A stretch of 64,000 nucleotides of DNA, taken from the NCBI RefSeq assembly GCF_009765215.1, contig NZ_VLNV01000005.1:1-64000 (forward strand), written 5' to 3'. The notes beneath the pieces are model-generated. The model saw nothing but the letters and a program-made list of their open reading frames with translations, did not search any database and was not told where the DNA came from. The position numbers were made by a program, and so were the translations under genes. Source of the stretch: Lysobacter prati. GTDB lineage: Bacteria; Pseudomonadota; Gammaproteobacteria; Xanthomonadales; Xanthomonadaceae. Below, piece by piece: positions 16,966 through 26,127 of this stretch (positions are counted from its first letter, which is position 1; each line of letters begins with the position of its first letter).

Positions 16966-18266
16966 GCGAAGCAACCACAACCGCCGGCGCCGCGGCGCCG
17001 GTGACGAAGGTCGGCATGTACCGTTGGCGCATCTGCGCGATGCTGCTGCTGGCCACGACCATCAACTACATCGACCGCCAGGTGCTTGGCGTGCTGGCGC
17101 CGTTCCTGCAGACCGAGATCGGCTGGAACGAGATCGAGTACGGCTACATCGTCACCGCCTTCCAGGCCGCGTATGCGATCGGCCTGCTCTGCGCCGGCGC
17201 GATCATCGACCGGCTGGGCACCCGCGTCGGCTATGCCATCGCGATCAGCATCTGGAGCCTGGCGGCGATGAGCCATTCGCTCGCCGCCAGCGTGATTGGC
17301 TTTGCCGCCGCTCGCTTCGTCCTGGGCTTCGGCGAGGCCGGCAACTTCCCGGCCGCGATCAAGACCGTGGCCGAATGGTTCCCGCGCAAGGAGCGGGCGC
17401 TGGCGACCGGCATCTTCAATTCCGGCTCCAATATCGGTGCGATCGTTGCGCCGATGATGGTGCCCGTGGTGGCCGCGACCTGGGGCTGGCAGGCGGCGTT
17501 CCTGGTCACCGGCGCGCTAAGCGCGGCCTGGCTGGTCGCGTGGCTGCTGATCTACCGCACGCCGGAGGACCAGCCAAAACTCAGTGCCGGCGAACTGGCC
17601 TACATCCGCAGCGATCCGCCGGAACCGACGGTGCGTGTGCCGTGGTCGCGCATCCTGCGCCATCGCCAGGCGTGGGCGTTCGTCGCCGCCAAGTTCATCA
17701 CCGACCCGATCTGGTGGTTCTTCCTGTTCTGGCTGCCGAAGTTCCTGAACGCCGAGTACGGCCTGACCCTGCTCGGCCTGGGCCTGCCGCTGATCGTGAT
17801 CTTCGTGATGGCCGACGTCGGCAGCATCTTCGGCGGCTGGCTCGCCGGGCGTTTCATCCGCATGGGCTGGAGCGTCAATCACGCGCGCAAGACCGCGATG
17901 GGCATCTGCGGCCTGGCCGTGGTGCCGATCGTGTTCGCGGCGAACGCCGACAACCTGTGGCTCGCGGTCGGCCTGATCGGGCTGGCGACAGCCGGCCACC
18001 AGGGTTGGTCTGCGAATGTGTTCACGCTGACGTCCGACATGTTCCCGCGCCGCGCGGTGGCGTCCGTGGTCGGCATCGGCGGATTTGCCGGCGCCGTCGG
18101 CGGCATGATGATCGCCACCTTTACCGGCTTCCTGCTGCAGACCACCGGTAGCTACGTGCCGGTGTTCCTGATGGCCGGTTCGGCCTACCTGATCGCTCTG
18201 GTAGTCGTGCACCTGCTGGCGCCGCGCCTCGAGCCGGCGCAGCTGCAGGACGGCGCAGCCGCATGA
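16962..18266 (+). CDS. exuT: hexuronate transporter ExuT (MFS, ACS family)
   Basis: A 434-residue, 12-helix major facilitator of the anion:cation symporter family, which contains ExuT (glucuronate/galacturonate). Typical parts are TTINYIDRQVLGVLAPFLQ in TM1, the GAIIDRLGTRVGY loop, FVLGFGEAGNFPAAIKTVAEWFPRKERA and the late LTSDMFPRRAVASVVGIGG. It would import glucuronate or 4-O-methylglucuronate freed from xylan. It is first in an operon with a GH10 xylanase, uxaC, a GH2 enzyme and an SMP-30 protein. Its stop region overlaps a possible upstream GH10 start as ATGA. Confidence 0.9.
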   Translation: MSEATTTAGAAAPVTKVGMYRWRICAMLLLATTINYIDRQVLGVLAPFLQTEIGWNEIEYGYIVTAFQAAYAIGLLCAGAIIDRLGTRVGYAIAISIWSLAAMSHSLAASVIGFAAARFVLGFGEAGNFPAAIKTVAEWFPRKERALATGIFNSGSNIGAIVAPMMVPVVAATWGWQAAFLVTGALSAAWLVAWLLIYRTPEDQPKLSAGELAYIRSDPPEPTVRVPWSRILRHRQAWAFVAAKFITDPIWWFFLFWLPKFLNAEYGLTLLGLGLPLIVIFVMADVGSIFGGWLAGRFIRMGWSVNHARKTAMGICGLAVVPIVFAANADNLWLAVGLIGLATAGHQGWSANVFTLTSDMFPRRAVASVVGIGGFAGAVGGMMIATFTGFLLQTTGSYVPVFLMAGSAYLIALVVVHLLAPRLEPAQLQDGAAA

Positions 18267-18304
18267 ATGTCTTCAAGGCTGGATCAAACAAGGGTGACCC
18301 AAAG

Positions 18305-19306
18305 ATGAAAGCACTGATGCTGGCACTCCTCGCCGCAATGCCGCTGGCGCTGCAGGCGCAAGGCGCACCGCTGGCCGCCGGGCAGTCGAAGTTCCTGGGC
18401 AGCGTCCACAGCCCGACACAGCTGCCCGGCTTTGCCAGCTACTGGAACAAGGTCACGCCGGAAAACGCCGGCAAGTGGGGCTCGGTTGAAGCCGTGCGTG
18501 ACCAGATGGACTGGTCCGGCCTGGACGCGGCGTACCAGTTCGCCAAGAGCCACGGCTTCCCGTTCCAGATGCACGTGATGGTCTGGGGCAACCAGCAGCC
18601 GGAGTGGATGGAGAAGCTGCCGCCCAAGGAACAGCGCGAGGAGATCGAAGAGTGGTTCGCAGCCGTCGCGCAGCGCTACCCGGACCTGGACTACGTCGAA
18701 GTGGTCAACGAGCCGCTCAATGACCCGCCCAGCAAGGACGACGAAGGCGGCGGCAACTACATCAACGCGCTCGGCGGCAGCGGCGCCAGCGGCTGGGACT
18801 GGATCATCGAGTCCTATCGCCTCGCCCGCCGCAATTTCCCGCACGCGAAGCTGCTGATCAACGACTACAACATCACCAACAAGGACGACAATACGCGGCG
18901 CTACCTCGAGATCATCGAGCTGCTGCGAAAGGACAACCTGGTCGATGGCATCGGCGTGCAGGGCCACGCCTTCGCGACGAATTCCGATACGCCCATGTCG
19001 GTGCACCGCGCCAACCTCGATCGCCTCGCCGCGACCGGCCTGCCGATCTACGTGACCGAGCTGGACATCGACGGCGCCACCGACGCGCAGCAGCTCAAGG
19101 ACTACCAGCGGATCTTCCCGGTGTTTTGGGAGCATCCGGCGGTCAAGGGCATCACGCTGTGGGGCTTCCGTCCGGGCATGTGGCGCAGCAAGGAGAAGGC
19201 CTATCTGGTGCGCAAGGATGGCAGCGAACGGCCGGCGATGGCGTGGCTGCGAGGTTATGTGAGTGGCGTGACGGGGCCATCGGCCACCAACGACGCCGCG
19301 AAGTGA
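18305..19306 (+). CDS. GH10 endo-1,4-beta-xylanase
   Basis: A 333-residue retaining xylanase with signal peptide (MKALMLALLAAMPLALQAQG). The acid/base is Glu136 in YVEVVNEPLND and the nucleophile Glu252 in YVTELDIDG; the conserved N-terminal WNKVTPENAGKWG and HVMVWGNQQPEW are present. It is a bare catalytic domain without carbohydrate-binding module, suiting periplasmic or surface cleavage of glucuronoxylan pieces. The ATG at 18305 is preferred because it directly begins the signal peptide and has AAGGG upstream; an ATG at 18263, overlapping the exuT stop, would add 14 residues. Confidence 0.94.
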   Translation: MKALMLALLAAMPLALQAQGAPLAAGQSKFLGSVHSPTQLPGFASYWNKVTPENAGKWGSVEAVRDQMDWSGLDAAYQFAKSHGFPFQMHVMVWGNQQPEWMEKLPPKEQREEIEEWFAAVAQRYPDLDYVEVVNEPLNDPPSKDDEGGGNYINALGGSGASGWDWIIESYRLARRNFPHAKLLINDYNITNKDDNTRRYLEIIELLRKDNLVDGIGVQGHAFATNSDTPMSVHRANLDRLAATGLPIYVTELDIDGATDAQQLKDYQRIFPVFWEHPAVKGITLWGFRPGMWRSKEKAYLVRKDGSERPAMAWLRGYVSGVTGPSATNDAAK

Positions 19307-19329
19307 ATGCAACGACGAGACTCCGCACG

Positions 19330-20751
19330 ATGAACACCACGAAAGCACTGGACCTGCACCCGGACCGACTGTTCCCCGCCGAGGCCGGCGCACGCGCGAT
19401 CGCGCGACGCCTGTACGGCCAGGTCGCGCAACTGCCGATCATCAGCCCGCATGGCCACACCGATCCCTCGTGGTTCGCCGGCAACGAGGCCTTCGCCAAT
19501 GCCACCGAGCTGCTGCTGGTTCCGGACCACTACGTGTTCCGCATGCTCTACAGCCAGGGCATCGAGCTGGACGCGCTGGGCATTCCGCGCCGCGACGGTT
19601 CGCGCTCATCCGTCGATCCGCGCGCGGCCTGGCGCCTGTTCGCGTCCAACTTCCACCTGTTCCGCGGCACGCCGTCGTCGATGTGGCTCAACCACGTCTT
19701 CCACGAGGTGTTCGGCCTGCGCGAGCGCCTGGATGCCGGCAGTGCCGACCGCTACTACGACCACATCACCGCCGCGCTGCAGCAGCCGGAGTTCAGGCCG
19801 CGCGCGTTGTTCGACCGCTTCCGCATCGAACTGCTGGCAACCACCGAATCGCCGCTCGACCCGTTGCAGCATCACGCCGCGATCCGCGCCAGTGGCTGGC
19901 CGGGCCGCGTGGTCACCGCCTACCGCCCGGACCCGGTGGTCGACCCGGAGCATGAAGAGTTCGCCGCTTCGCTTGAGCGATTCGGCGAGATCACCGGCGA
20001 GAACGTCTACACCTGGGATGGCTACCTGCGCGCGCACCGCCAGCGCCGGGCCGCGTTCGCGGCGATGGGCGCGACCTCGACCGACCACGGCCATCCGACT
20101 GCCGCCACCGCCGACCTGCCCGCCGACGAAGCGCGCCGCCTGTTCGAAAAGGTGTCCCGCGGTGGTGCGAGCGCGGCCGAAGCCGAGCTGTTCCGCGCCC
20201 AGGTGCTGACCGAGATGGCGGCAATGAGCCTGGACGACGGCCTGGTGATGCAGATCCACCCGGGCTGCTTCCGCAACCACAATGCGCGCCTGTTCGAACG
20301 CTTCGGCCGTGACAAGGGCGCGGACATGCCGATGCGCACCGACTACGTCAACGCGCTCAAGCCGCTGCTCGACCGCTTCGGCAACGATCCGCGGCTGCGG
20401 GTTATCGTGTTCACCCTCGACGAGAGCACTTACGCGCGCGAACTGGCGCCGCTGGCCGGCCACTACCCGGCGCTGTTCCTCGGGCCCGCGTGGTGGTTCC
20501 ATGACGCGCCCGAGGGCATGTGGCGCTTCCGCGAGCAGACCCTCAGCAGCGGCGGCTTCTACAACACGGTCGGCTTCAACGACGACACGCGTGCGTTCCT
20601 GTCGATTCCTGCCCGTCACGATGTCGCCCGCCGCGTCGATTGCGCATTCCTGGCCAAGCTGGTCAGCGAGCACCGCATGGACGAGGACGAAGCGGCCGAG
20701 CTAGCCGTGGACCTGGCCTATCGCTTGCCGAAGCGGGCCTACAAGCTGTGA
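19330..20751 (+). CDS. uxaC: glucuronate (uronate) isomerase
   Basis: A 473-residue amidohydrolase-superfamily isomerase converting D-glucuronate to D-fructuronate (or galacturonate to tagaturonate). The metal-binding ISPHGHTDPSW lies near residue 40. Family parts include LLVPDHYVFRMLYSQG, QIHPGCFRNHN and LGPAWWFHDAPEGM. Length matches UxaC. The ATG at 19330 follows the GH10 stop by 23 bp; the stop overlaps the GTG of the GH2 gene, so translational coupling is likely. It is the first intracellular step after ExuT import. Confidence 0.95.
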   Translation: MNTTKALDLHPDRLFPAEAGARAIARRLYGQVAQLPIISPHGHTDPSWFAGNEAFANATELLLVPDHYVFRMLYSQGIELDALGIPRRDGSRSSVDPRAAWRLFASNFHLFRGTPSSMWLNHVFHEVFGLRERLDAGSADRYYDHITAALQQPEFRPRALFDRFRIELLATTESPLDPLQHHAAIRASGWPGRVVTAYRPDPVVDPEHEEFAASLERFGEITGENVYTWDGYLRAHRQRRAAFAAMGATSTDHGHPTAATADLPADEARRLFEKVSRGGASAAEAELFRAQVLTEMAAMSLDDGLVMQIHPGCFRNHNARLFERFGRDKGADMPMRTDYVNALKPLLDRFGNDPRLRVIVFTLDESTYARELAPLAGHYPALFLGPAWWFHDAPEGMWRFREQTLSSGGFYNTVGFNDDTRAFLSIPARHDVARRVDCAFLAKLVSEHRMDEDEAAELAVDLAYRLPKRAYKL

Positions 20752-23471
20752 GGTTGCGGCACTTCCTGCGCTTGGCGGTGGTGCCGGTGCTTGTGCTGTC
20801 TGCGTTTGGCGCAGCGCATGCCGGTGATGCGTCACCAGGCGAGCGCATCTCGATCAACAGCGGCTGGCGATTCCACGCGGGCGATCCGCCGGGTCTGTCG
20901 ACGCGGCTGGACTACGACGTGCGTCCGAAGGTGACGGACAACCAGGACGGCAAGGCCGCCGATGCGCGCCCGGAGGAGGCCGAGCAGCTCGCCGCACAGG
21001 CGCAGGGTGTGCTCAAGCCTTGGATCCTGCCCAGCGGCAACGCCTTCATCGGCGACCCGTCTCAACGCCACGTCCGGCCTGCGGGAGATCCGGGAAGTGA
21101 CGTGGCGTTCGTGCAGGCGGACTTCGACGACAGCGCCTGGCAGCAGGTCACGCTGCCACACGACTGGGCCATCGCCGGCCCGTTCCTGCGCGAAGGTCCG
21201 TACGGCGGCATGGGCCGGCTGCCGAGCTGGGGCATCGGCTGGTACCGGCGCAAGCTGGAGATCCCCGCGAGCGACCGTGGCCGCTCGGTCTTCCTCGATG
21301 TCGACGGTGCGATGTCTTACGCGACGGTGTGGCTCAACGGCCATCTCGTCGGCGGCTGGCCGTACGGGTACAACTCGTGGCGCGTCGACCTGACGCCTTA
21401 CCTGCGGCCCGGTGGCGACAACCAGCTGGCCATCCGCCTCGACAACCCGCCCGATTCGGCGCGCTGGTATCCCGGTGGCGGTCTGTATCGCAATGTCTGG
21501 CTGAGCAAGGTCGATCCGCTGCATGTGGCGCACTGGGGCACGCGGGTGACGACGCCGCAGGTGTCTGCTGGCGTCGCAACCATCCAGCTCGATACCTCGG
21601 TCGACAACGACTCCGCGCGTGCCGCCGAGGTCGAGGTGGCCACGAAGATCGTGGCGCTCGACGATTCCGGTCGGCAGACCGGTGACGTGGTCGCCCGCAT
21701 CGCGCCGACACGCATCAAGGTGCCGGCGCGCTCAAGCGCGAGCGTCACTGGCTCGACCACCCTCGCCCACCCGCGACTGTGGGGTCCGCCGCCGACGCAG
21801 CGGCCGAACCGTTATGTCGCGATCACCTCGGTTTCGCGCGGCGGCCGCATCGTCGACCGCCACGAGACGCCGTTCGGCATCCGTTCCGTCCGCTTCGATG
21901 CCAACGAGGGCCTGATCGTCAACGGCGAGCGCATCGTCATCCGCGGCGTCAACAACCACCACGACCTGGGCGCGCTGGGTGCCGCCTTCAACGTCCGCGC
22001 AGCGGAGCGCCAGCTCGAGATCCTGCGCGAGATGGGCGCCAACGCCGTGCGCATGAGCCACAACCCGCCGGCGCCGGAGCTGCTCGAACTGACCGACCGG
22101 ATGGGTTTCCTCGTGATCGACGAGGTCTTCGATTCCTGGGAGCGCAAGAAGACGCCGCTCGATTTCCACCTGATCTTCAAGGACTGGCACGAGCCCGACC
22201 TGCGTTCGATGCTGCGCCGCGACCGCAACCATCCGTCGATCATTGCCTGGAGCGTCGGCAACGAAGTCGGCGAGCAGTACACCGGCGAGGCCGGCGCGGC
22301 GATTGCCAGGCGCCTGCACGACATCGTCCGCGAGGAAGACCCGACCCGCCCGACCACCAATGCGATGAACTGGGCCAAGCCGGACATGCCACTGCCGGCG
22401 GTGTTCGATGTGATCGGCTTGAACTACCAGGGCGAAGGCATCCGCGACACGCCCGAGTTCGAAGGCACCGAGCGCATCCGCACGCCGCCGCAGTACCCGG
22501 CGTTCCACGCGCGCTTCCCGGGCAAGGCCATCATCAGCACCGAGACCGCATCGGCGCTGAGCAGCCGCGGCGTGTACCTGTTCCCGGTAACGAAGGAGAC
22601 CAGCGCGCCGGTCCGTGACGGCCGTGGCGGCGACTCGAAGATCCGCCAGGTCAGCGCGTATGAACTTCACGCGGTCGATTTCGGCTCCAGCGCCGACAAG
22701 GTCTTCGCCTCGTTCGATCGCAATCCCTACGTGGCCGGCGAGTTCGTCTGGACCGGGTTCGATTACCTGGGTGAGCCGACGCCGTACTACGACTCGCGCA
22801 GCTCCTATTCCGGCATCGTCGACCTTGCCGGCTTTCCGAAAGACCGCTTCTACCTCTACCAGGCGCGCTGGCGGCCGGAACTGCCGATGGCGCATCTGCT
22901 GCCGCACTGGACCTGGCCAGGCCGCGAGGGCCAGGTCACGCCGGTGCATGTATTCACCTCCGGCGACGAGGCGGAGCTGTTCGTCAACGGCAAGTCGCAG
23001 GGTCGCAGGAAGAAGGGGCCGTACGAGTACCGCTTGCGCTGGGACGACGTGGTCTACCGACCCGGCGAACTACGCGTGCAGGCCTACCGGAACGGCAAGC
23101 CATGGGCCGAGGCGAGCACGCGCACGGCCGGCGCGCCGGCGAAGCTCGAGCTGCAGGCCGATCGCCAGCAGATCCGCGCCGACGGCAGCGACCTGTCGTT
23201 CGTGACATTGCGCATACTCGACGGCGACGGACAGCCCGTGCCCGATGCCGCATCGCTTATAGCGTTCAGCGTCGACGGCCCGGCCGAGATCGTCGCCACA
23301 GACAATGGAGATCCGACCGACATGACGCCGTTCCCGTCGCACCAGCGCAACGCGTTCAACGGCCTTGCGCTGGTGATTCTGCGCAGCAAGCCGGGGCAGA
23401 CCGGCACCGTGACGGTGCGGGCGCAGTCGGCGCAGTTGCAGGCCGCGCAAACCACCGTGCAGGTGCGCTGA
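20748..23471 (+). CDS. GH2 family glycosidase, secreted
   Basis: A 907-residue glycoside hydrolase family 2 protein. It has a signal peptide (ending AAHA-GD), an N-terminal jelly-roll (GWRFHAGDPP to ARWYPGGGLYRNVWL), an immunoglobulin-like domain and a TIM barrel. The acid/base is Glu506 in WSVGNEVGEQY and the nucleophile Glu599 in ISTETAS. C-terminal domains resemble DUF4982 and an Ig-like module. An insertion of about 60 residues (45-110) interrupts the first domain after GWRFHAGDPP. GH2 includes beta-galactosidases, glucuronidases and mannosidases; in this locus a debranching role on xylan is inferred, substrate unknown. The GTG start overlaps the uxaC stop. Confidence 0.85.
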   Translation: MRLRHFLRLAVVPVLVLSAFGAAHAGDASPGERISINSGWRFHAGDPPGLSTRLDYDVRPKVTDNQDGKAADARPEEAEQLAAQAQGVLKPWILPSGNAFIGDPSQRHVRPAGDPGSDVAFVQADFDDSAWQQVTLPHDWAIAGPFLREGPYGGMGRLPSWGIGWYRRKLEIPASDRGRSVFLDVDGAMSYATVWLNGHLVGGWPYGYNSWRVDLTPYLRPGGDNQLAIRLDNPPDSARWYPGGGLYRNVWLSKVDPLHVAHWGTRVTTPQVSAGVATIQLDTSVDNDSARAAEVEVATKIVALDDSGRQTGDVVARIAPTRIKVPARSSASVTGSTTLAHPRLWGPPPTQRPNRYVAITSVSRGGRIVDRHETPFGIRSVRFDANEGLIVNGERIVIRGVNNHHDLGALGAAFNVRAAERQLEILREMGANAVRMSHNPPAPELLELTDRMGFLVIDEVFDSWERKKTPLDFHLIFKDWHEPDLRSMLRRDRNHPSIIAWSVGNEVGEQYTGEAGAAIARRLHDIVREEDPTRPTTNAMNWAKPDMPLPAVFDVIGLNYQGEGIRDTPEFEGTERIRTPPQYPAFHARFPGKAIISTETASALSSRGVYLFPVTKETSAPVRDGRGGDSKIRQVSAYELHAVDFGSSADKVFASFDRNPYVAGEFVWTGFDYLGEPTPYYDSRSSYSGIVDLAGFPKDRFYLYQARWRPELPMAHLLPHWTWPGREGQVTPVHVFTSGDEAELFVNGKSQGRRKKGPYEYRLRWDDVVYRPGELRVQAYRNGKPWAEASTRTAGAPAKLELQADRQQIRADGSDLSFVTLRILDGDGQPVPDAASLIAFSVDGPAEIVATDNGDPTDMTPFPSHQRNAFNGLALVILRSKPGQTGTVTVRAQSAQLQAAQTTVQVR

Positions 23472-24514
23472 TGCGCCGCCGGCTTCTTCGGGCCGCGGTC
23501 GTCGCCACGCTCTTGGCAACCGCAAGCGCGTGCGCGCCAGCAGTCGATACGGTTGCCACGCACGCCTACCCGACCGTCGGACGCATCACCGTGTATGACG
23601 ACGCCCTGCGCGCGATCGTCGCGCCGGATGCGCGCATCGAGCGGATCGCGGAGGGCTTCACCTGGTCCGAAGGACCGCTGTGGATGCGCGACGGCGGCTA
23701 CCTGCTGTTCAACGACGTGCCCGGCAACACGATGTACCGCTGGTCAGCGCGCGAAGGGCTGTCGGTATTCCTCAAGCCCTCCGGTTACGGCGGCACCGAT
23801 GTAGAAGGCCTGCGCGAGGCCGGGGCGAACGGACTGGAGACCGGGCCGGAAGGCACGGTGCTGCTCGCCGACTCCGGTTCGCGCCTGATCGCGCGCCTCG
23901 ACCCTGCGACAAAGACCAAGACCACGCTTGCCTCCGCTTACCAGGGCAAGCGTCTTAACAGCCCCAACGATGTCGTCCGCCGCGGTAACGGCTCGGTGTA
24001 CTTCACCGATCCGCCGTACGGACTGAAGGGCATCGACGAGTCGCCGCTGAAGGAACAGCCCGCCAACGGCGTCTACCGCCTCGACCGCGACGGCTCCGTG
24101 CACCTGATCGAAGGCGGCCTGCGCTTCCCCAACGGCGTCGCCCTCTCACCCGACGAACGCACGCTCTATGTGGCCAACTCGGACGAGAAGCGCCCGGTGT
24201 GGATGGCGTACCGGCTGGACGATCGCGGCAACGTGCTCGACCGGCGCGTGCTCGCCGATGCGTCCGACATGGTTGCCTCTGGCGCCAGCGGCGCACCGGA
24301 CGGGCTGTGCCTGTCCAGCGACGGTCAACTGTTCGCCAGCGCGCCCGGTGGCCTGCTGGTGATGGACGCCAACGGCAAGCGGCTGGGCCTGATCGAGACC
24401 GGCAGCCGGGTGTCGAACTGCGCTTTTGGCGACGATGGCCGCACGCTGTACCTGACCTCGCACACGTTCGTCGCCCGCGTGCGGGTGGCGGTCACCGGCT
24501 TGGGGTTCCAGTAG
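23471..24514 (+). CDS. SMP-30/gluconolactonase family protein
   Basis: A 347-residue six-bladed beta-propeller of the SMP-30/gluconolaconase/LRE family, which hydrolyses sugar lactones with a divalent metal. Metal ligand regions are visible in WSEGPLWMRDGG (Glu), LNSPNDVVRRGNG (Asn) and GAPDGLCLSSDG (Asp). The signal peptide ends TASAC-AP, possibly a lipoprotein cysteine at 21. The ATG overlaps the last base of the GH2 stop. A lactonase may open aldono- or uronolactones made during xylan debranching; that is inference from position. Confidence 0.85.
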   Translation: MRRRLLRAAVVATLLATASACAPAVDTVATHAYPTVGRITVYDDALRAIVAPDARIERIAEGFTWSEGPLWMRDGGYLLFNDVPGNTMYRWSAREGLSVFLKPSGYGGTDVEGLREAGANGLETGPEGTVLLADSGSRLIARLDPATKTKTTLASAYQGKRLNSPNDVVRRGNGSVYFTDPPYGLKGIDESPLKEQPANGVYRLDRDGSVHLIEGGLRFPNGVALSPDERTLYVANSDEKRPVWMAYRLDDRGNVLDRRVLADASDMVASGASGAPDGLCLSSDGQLFASAPGGLLVMDANGKRLGLIETGSRVSNCAFGDDGRTLYLTSHTFVARVRVAVTGLGFQ

Positions 24515-24520
24515 CAGCCA

Positions 24521-25978
24521 TCAGTCCGACAGGGCGCGCCAAACCGCGGCTGGCGTGCCGTCGCCCAGGCGGGCATAGGCCTCGCGCACCGCATCGACAA
24601 AGCGCTCATCGGCCGAGAGCGGTGCGAACACCGAATCCAATGCCAGGAACCGTGCGACGTCTTCATTGATATCGCCGGTCGTGGCGCGGCCAACCGTTGC
24701 CAGCACCTCCGCCATCGGATCCACCAGCGCCACGCCATTGCGTGCCTGTCGTCGCACGAACTGCATCCACGCCGCCACTGGCAGGCACAGCAGGTCGATC
24801 GGGTGGCCCGCGGCGAGCGCATCGCCGATCGTGCCGAGCAAGCGCACCGGCAGCTTCTGTGAACCGTCCCAGGCGATCTGCAGCAACCGGTGCTGGATCG
24901 CTGGATTGCGGAAGCGCGCCAGGATCGCTTCGACGTAGGCGCCGGCGTTGAAGCCGGCGGGTGCCTTCACGTTCGGCACGATGCCGTCGTGCATCAGCCG
25001 CTCGACGAAACCGGCCAGCACCGGCGTGGCCATGGCTTGCGCCACGGTCTCGATGTCCATCAGCGAGCCCAGGTAGGCCAGCGCCGAATGCGGTGCGTTG
25101 AGCAAGCGCAACTTGGCGCGGTCGTAGCCGGCGATGTCGCCGCTCAGGGTGATGCCGACCCGCTCGAATGCGGGCCGACCGTTGCAGAAGCTGTCCTCGA
25201 CGACCCACTGCGTATAGGCCTCGCGCTGCACCGGCCACGCGTCCGTGCAGCCCAGCTGCGCGGCGACCCGCTCGCGCAGTGCGTCGTCGGTGGCCGGCGT
25301 GATGCTGTCGACCATCGAACACGGGAAGGCCACCTCCGACTCGATCCAGCGCGCGAGTTCGGGATCGATCTGCTGTGCGTACTGGACCACTGCCCGTCCC
25401 AGCTTGCGACCGTTCTCCGGGAGGTTGTCGCAGCTGAGCACGGTGAATGGCGGCAGCCGCAGCTTGCGTCGTGCGGCGAGACCGGCCACCACGTAGCCGA
25501 TGGCGCCATTGGGCGCGTCCGGCGAGGCAAGGTCGTGGACGATCTCGGGATGGCTCAGGTCGAGGTCCGCACCCGCCAGGCAATAGCCTTTCTCGGTGAT
25601 GGTCAGGGTGACTATGCGCACCAGTGGGTCGGCCAGGCGCCTGAGCACTTCGTCGCGCTGCTCGCGTGCGAACAGCAGTTCGCGGATGGAACCGATCACG
25701 CGCAGCGACGGGTTCTGCCCGAGAAGCGCCAAAGCGTACAGACCATCCTGCGGCTGCAGCGCGTCGCGCACGTCACGGCTGTTGAGGCTGACGCCGCAGA
25801 TCGCCCAGTCCGGTTCGCTGGCGAGCACGTCGTCCAGGTAGACGGCCTGGTGGGCGCGATGGAACGCGCCGACGCCGATGTGGACGATGCCGATGCGCGT
25901 GCCGGCACGGTCGTATGCGGGGCGTACGACGTCGGGTGGCAAGGTGGCGAGTACGGATTGGCTCAAGCGGTGGGACAT
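24521..25978 (-). CDS. uxuB: fructuronate reductase / mannitol dehydrogenase family
   Basis: A 485-residue long-chain polyol dehydrogenase that fits D-fructuronate to D-mannonate reduction with NADH. The N-terminal nucleotide-binding region is RIGIVHIGVGAFHRAHQAVYLDD. The substrate domain has TLTITEKGYC, LSCDNLPENGRKL and MVDSITPATD typical of UxuB/MtlD. It lies at the end of the aguA operon beside uxaC and the mannonate dehydratase, which decides for UxuB over mannitol dehydrogenase. Its stop faces that of the SMP-30 gene 6 bp away. Three hairpin repeats separate it from the GH3 gene. Confidence 0.92.
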   Translation of the reverse strand: MSHRLSQSVLATLPPDVVRPAYDRAGTRIGIVHIGVGAFHRAHQAVYLDDVLASEPDWAICGVSLNSRDVRDALQPQDGLYALALLGQNPSLRVIGSIRELLFAREQRDEVLRRLADPLVRIVTLTITEKGYCLAGADLDLSHPEIVHDLASPDAPNGAIGYVVAGLAARRKLRLPPFTVLSCDNLPENGRKLGRAVVQYAQQIDPELARWIESEVAFPCSMVDSITPATDDALRERVAAQLGCTDAWPVQREAYTQWVVEDSFCNGRPAFERVGITLSGDIAGYDRAKLRLLNAPHSALAYLGSLMDIETVAQAMATPVLAGFVERLMHDGIVPNVKAPAGFNAGAYVEAILARFRNPAIQHRLLQIAWDGSQKLPVRLLGTIGDALAAGHPIDLLCLPVAAWMQFVRRQARNGVALVDPMAEVLATVGRATTGDINEDVARFLALDSVFAPLSADERFVDAVREAYARLGDGTPAAVWRALSD

Positions 25979-26000
25979 ACATTTCCTTCAGGGAACTCAC

Positions 26001-26125
26001 CCCGTCATCCCCGCGCAGGCGGGGACGCATCTCTATCGTCATCCCGGCGAAAGCCGGGATGCAGGGACGTTGCTGTTGCGTCGTTGACGTCCATGGGTTC
26101 CCGCCTTCGCGGGAACGACGGTGAC
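26001..26125. repeat. cluster of three REP-type hairpins
   Basis: Three small inverted repeats in 125 bp: CCCCGC-GCAG-GCGGGG at 26009-26024, CATCCCGGC-GAAA-GCCGGGATG at 26040-26061 and TTCCCGC-CTTC-GCGGGAA at 26098-26115. The first is flanked by GTCAT, as in the dispersed 'cgtcatccccgcg' repeats of Xanthomonadaceae. The same element recurs at 28815-28838. Confidence 0.75.
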
Positions 26126-26127
26126 AC

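Noticed and set aside
26001-26125. CRISPR array
   Set aside because: Only three short hairpins with different sequences and no regular repeat-spacer pattern.
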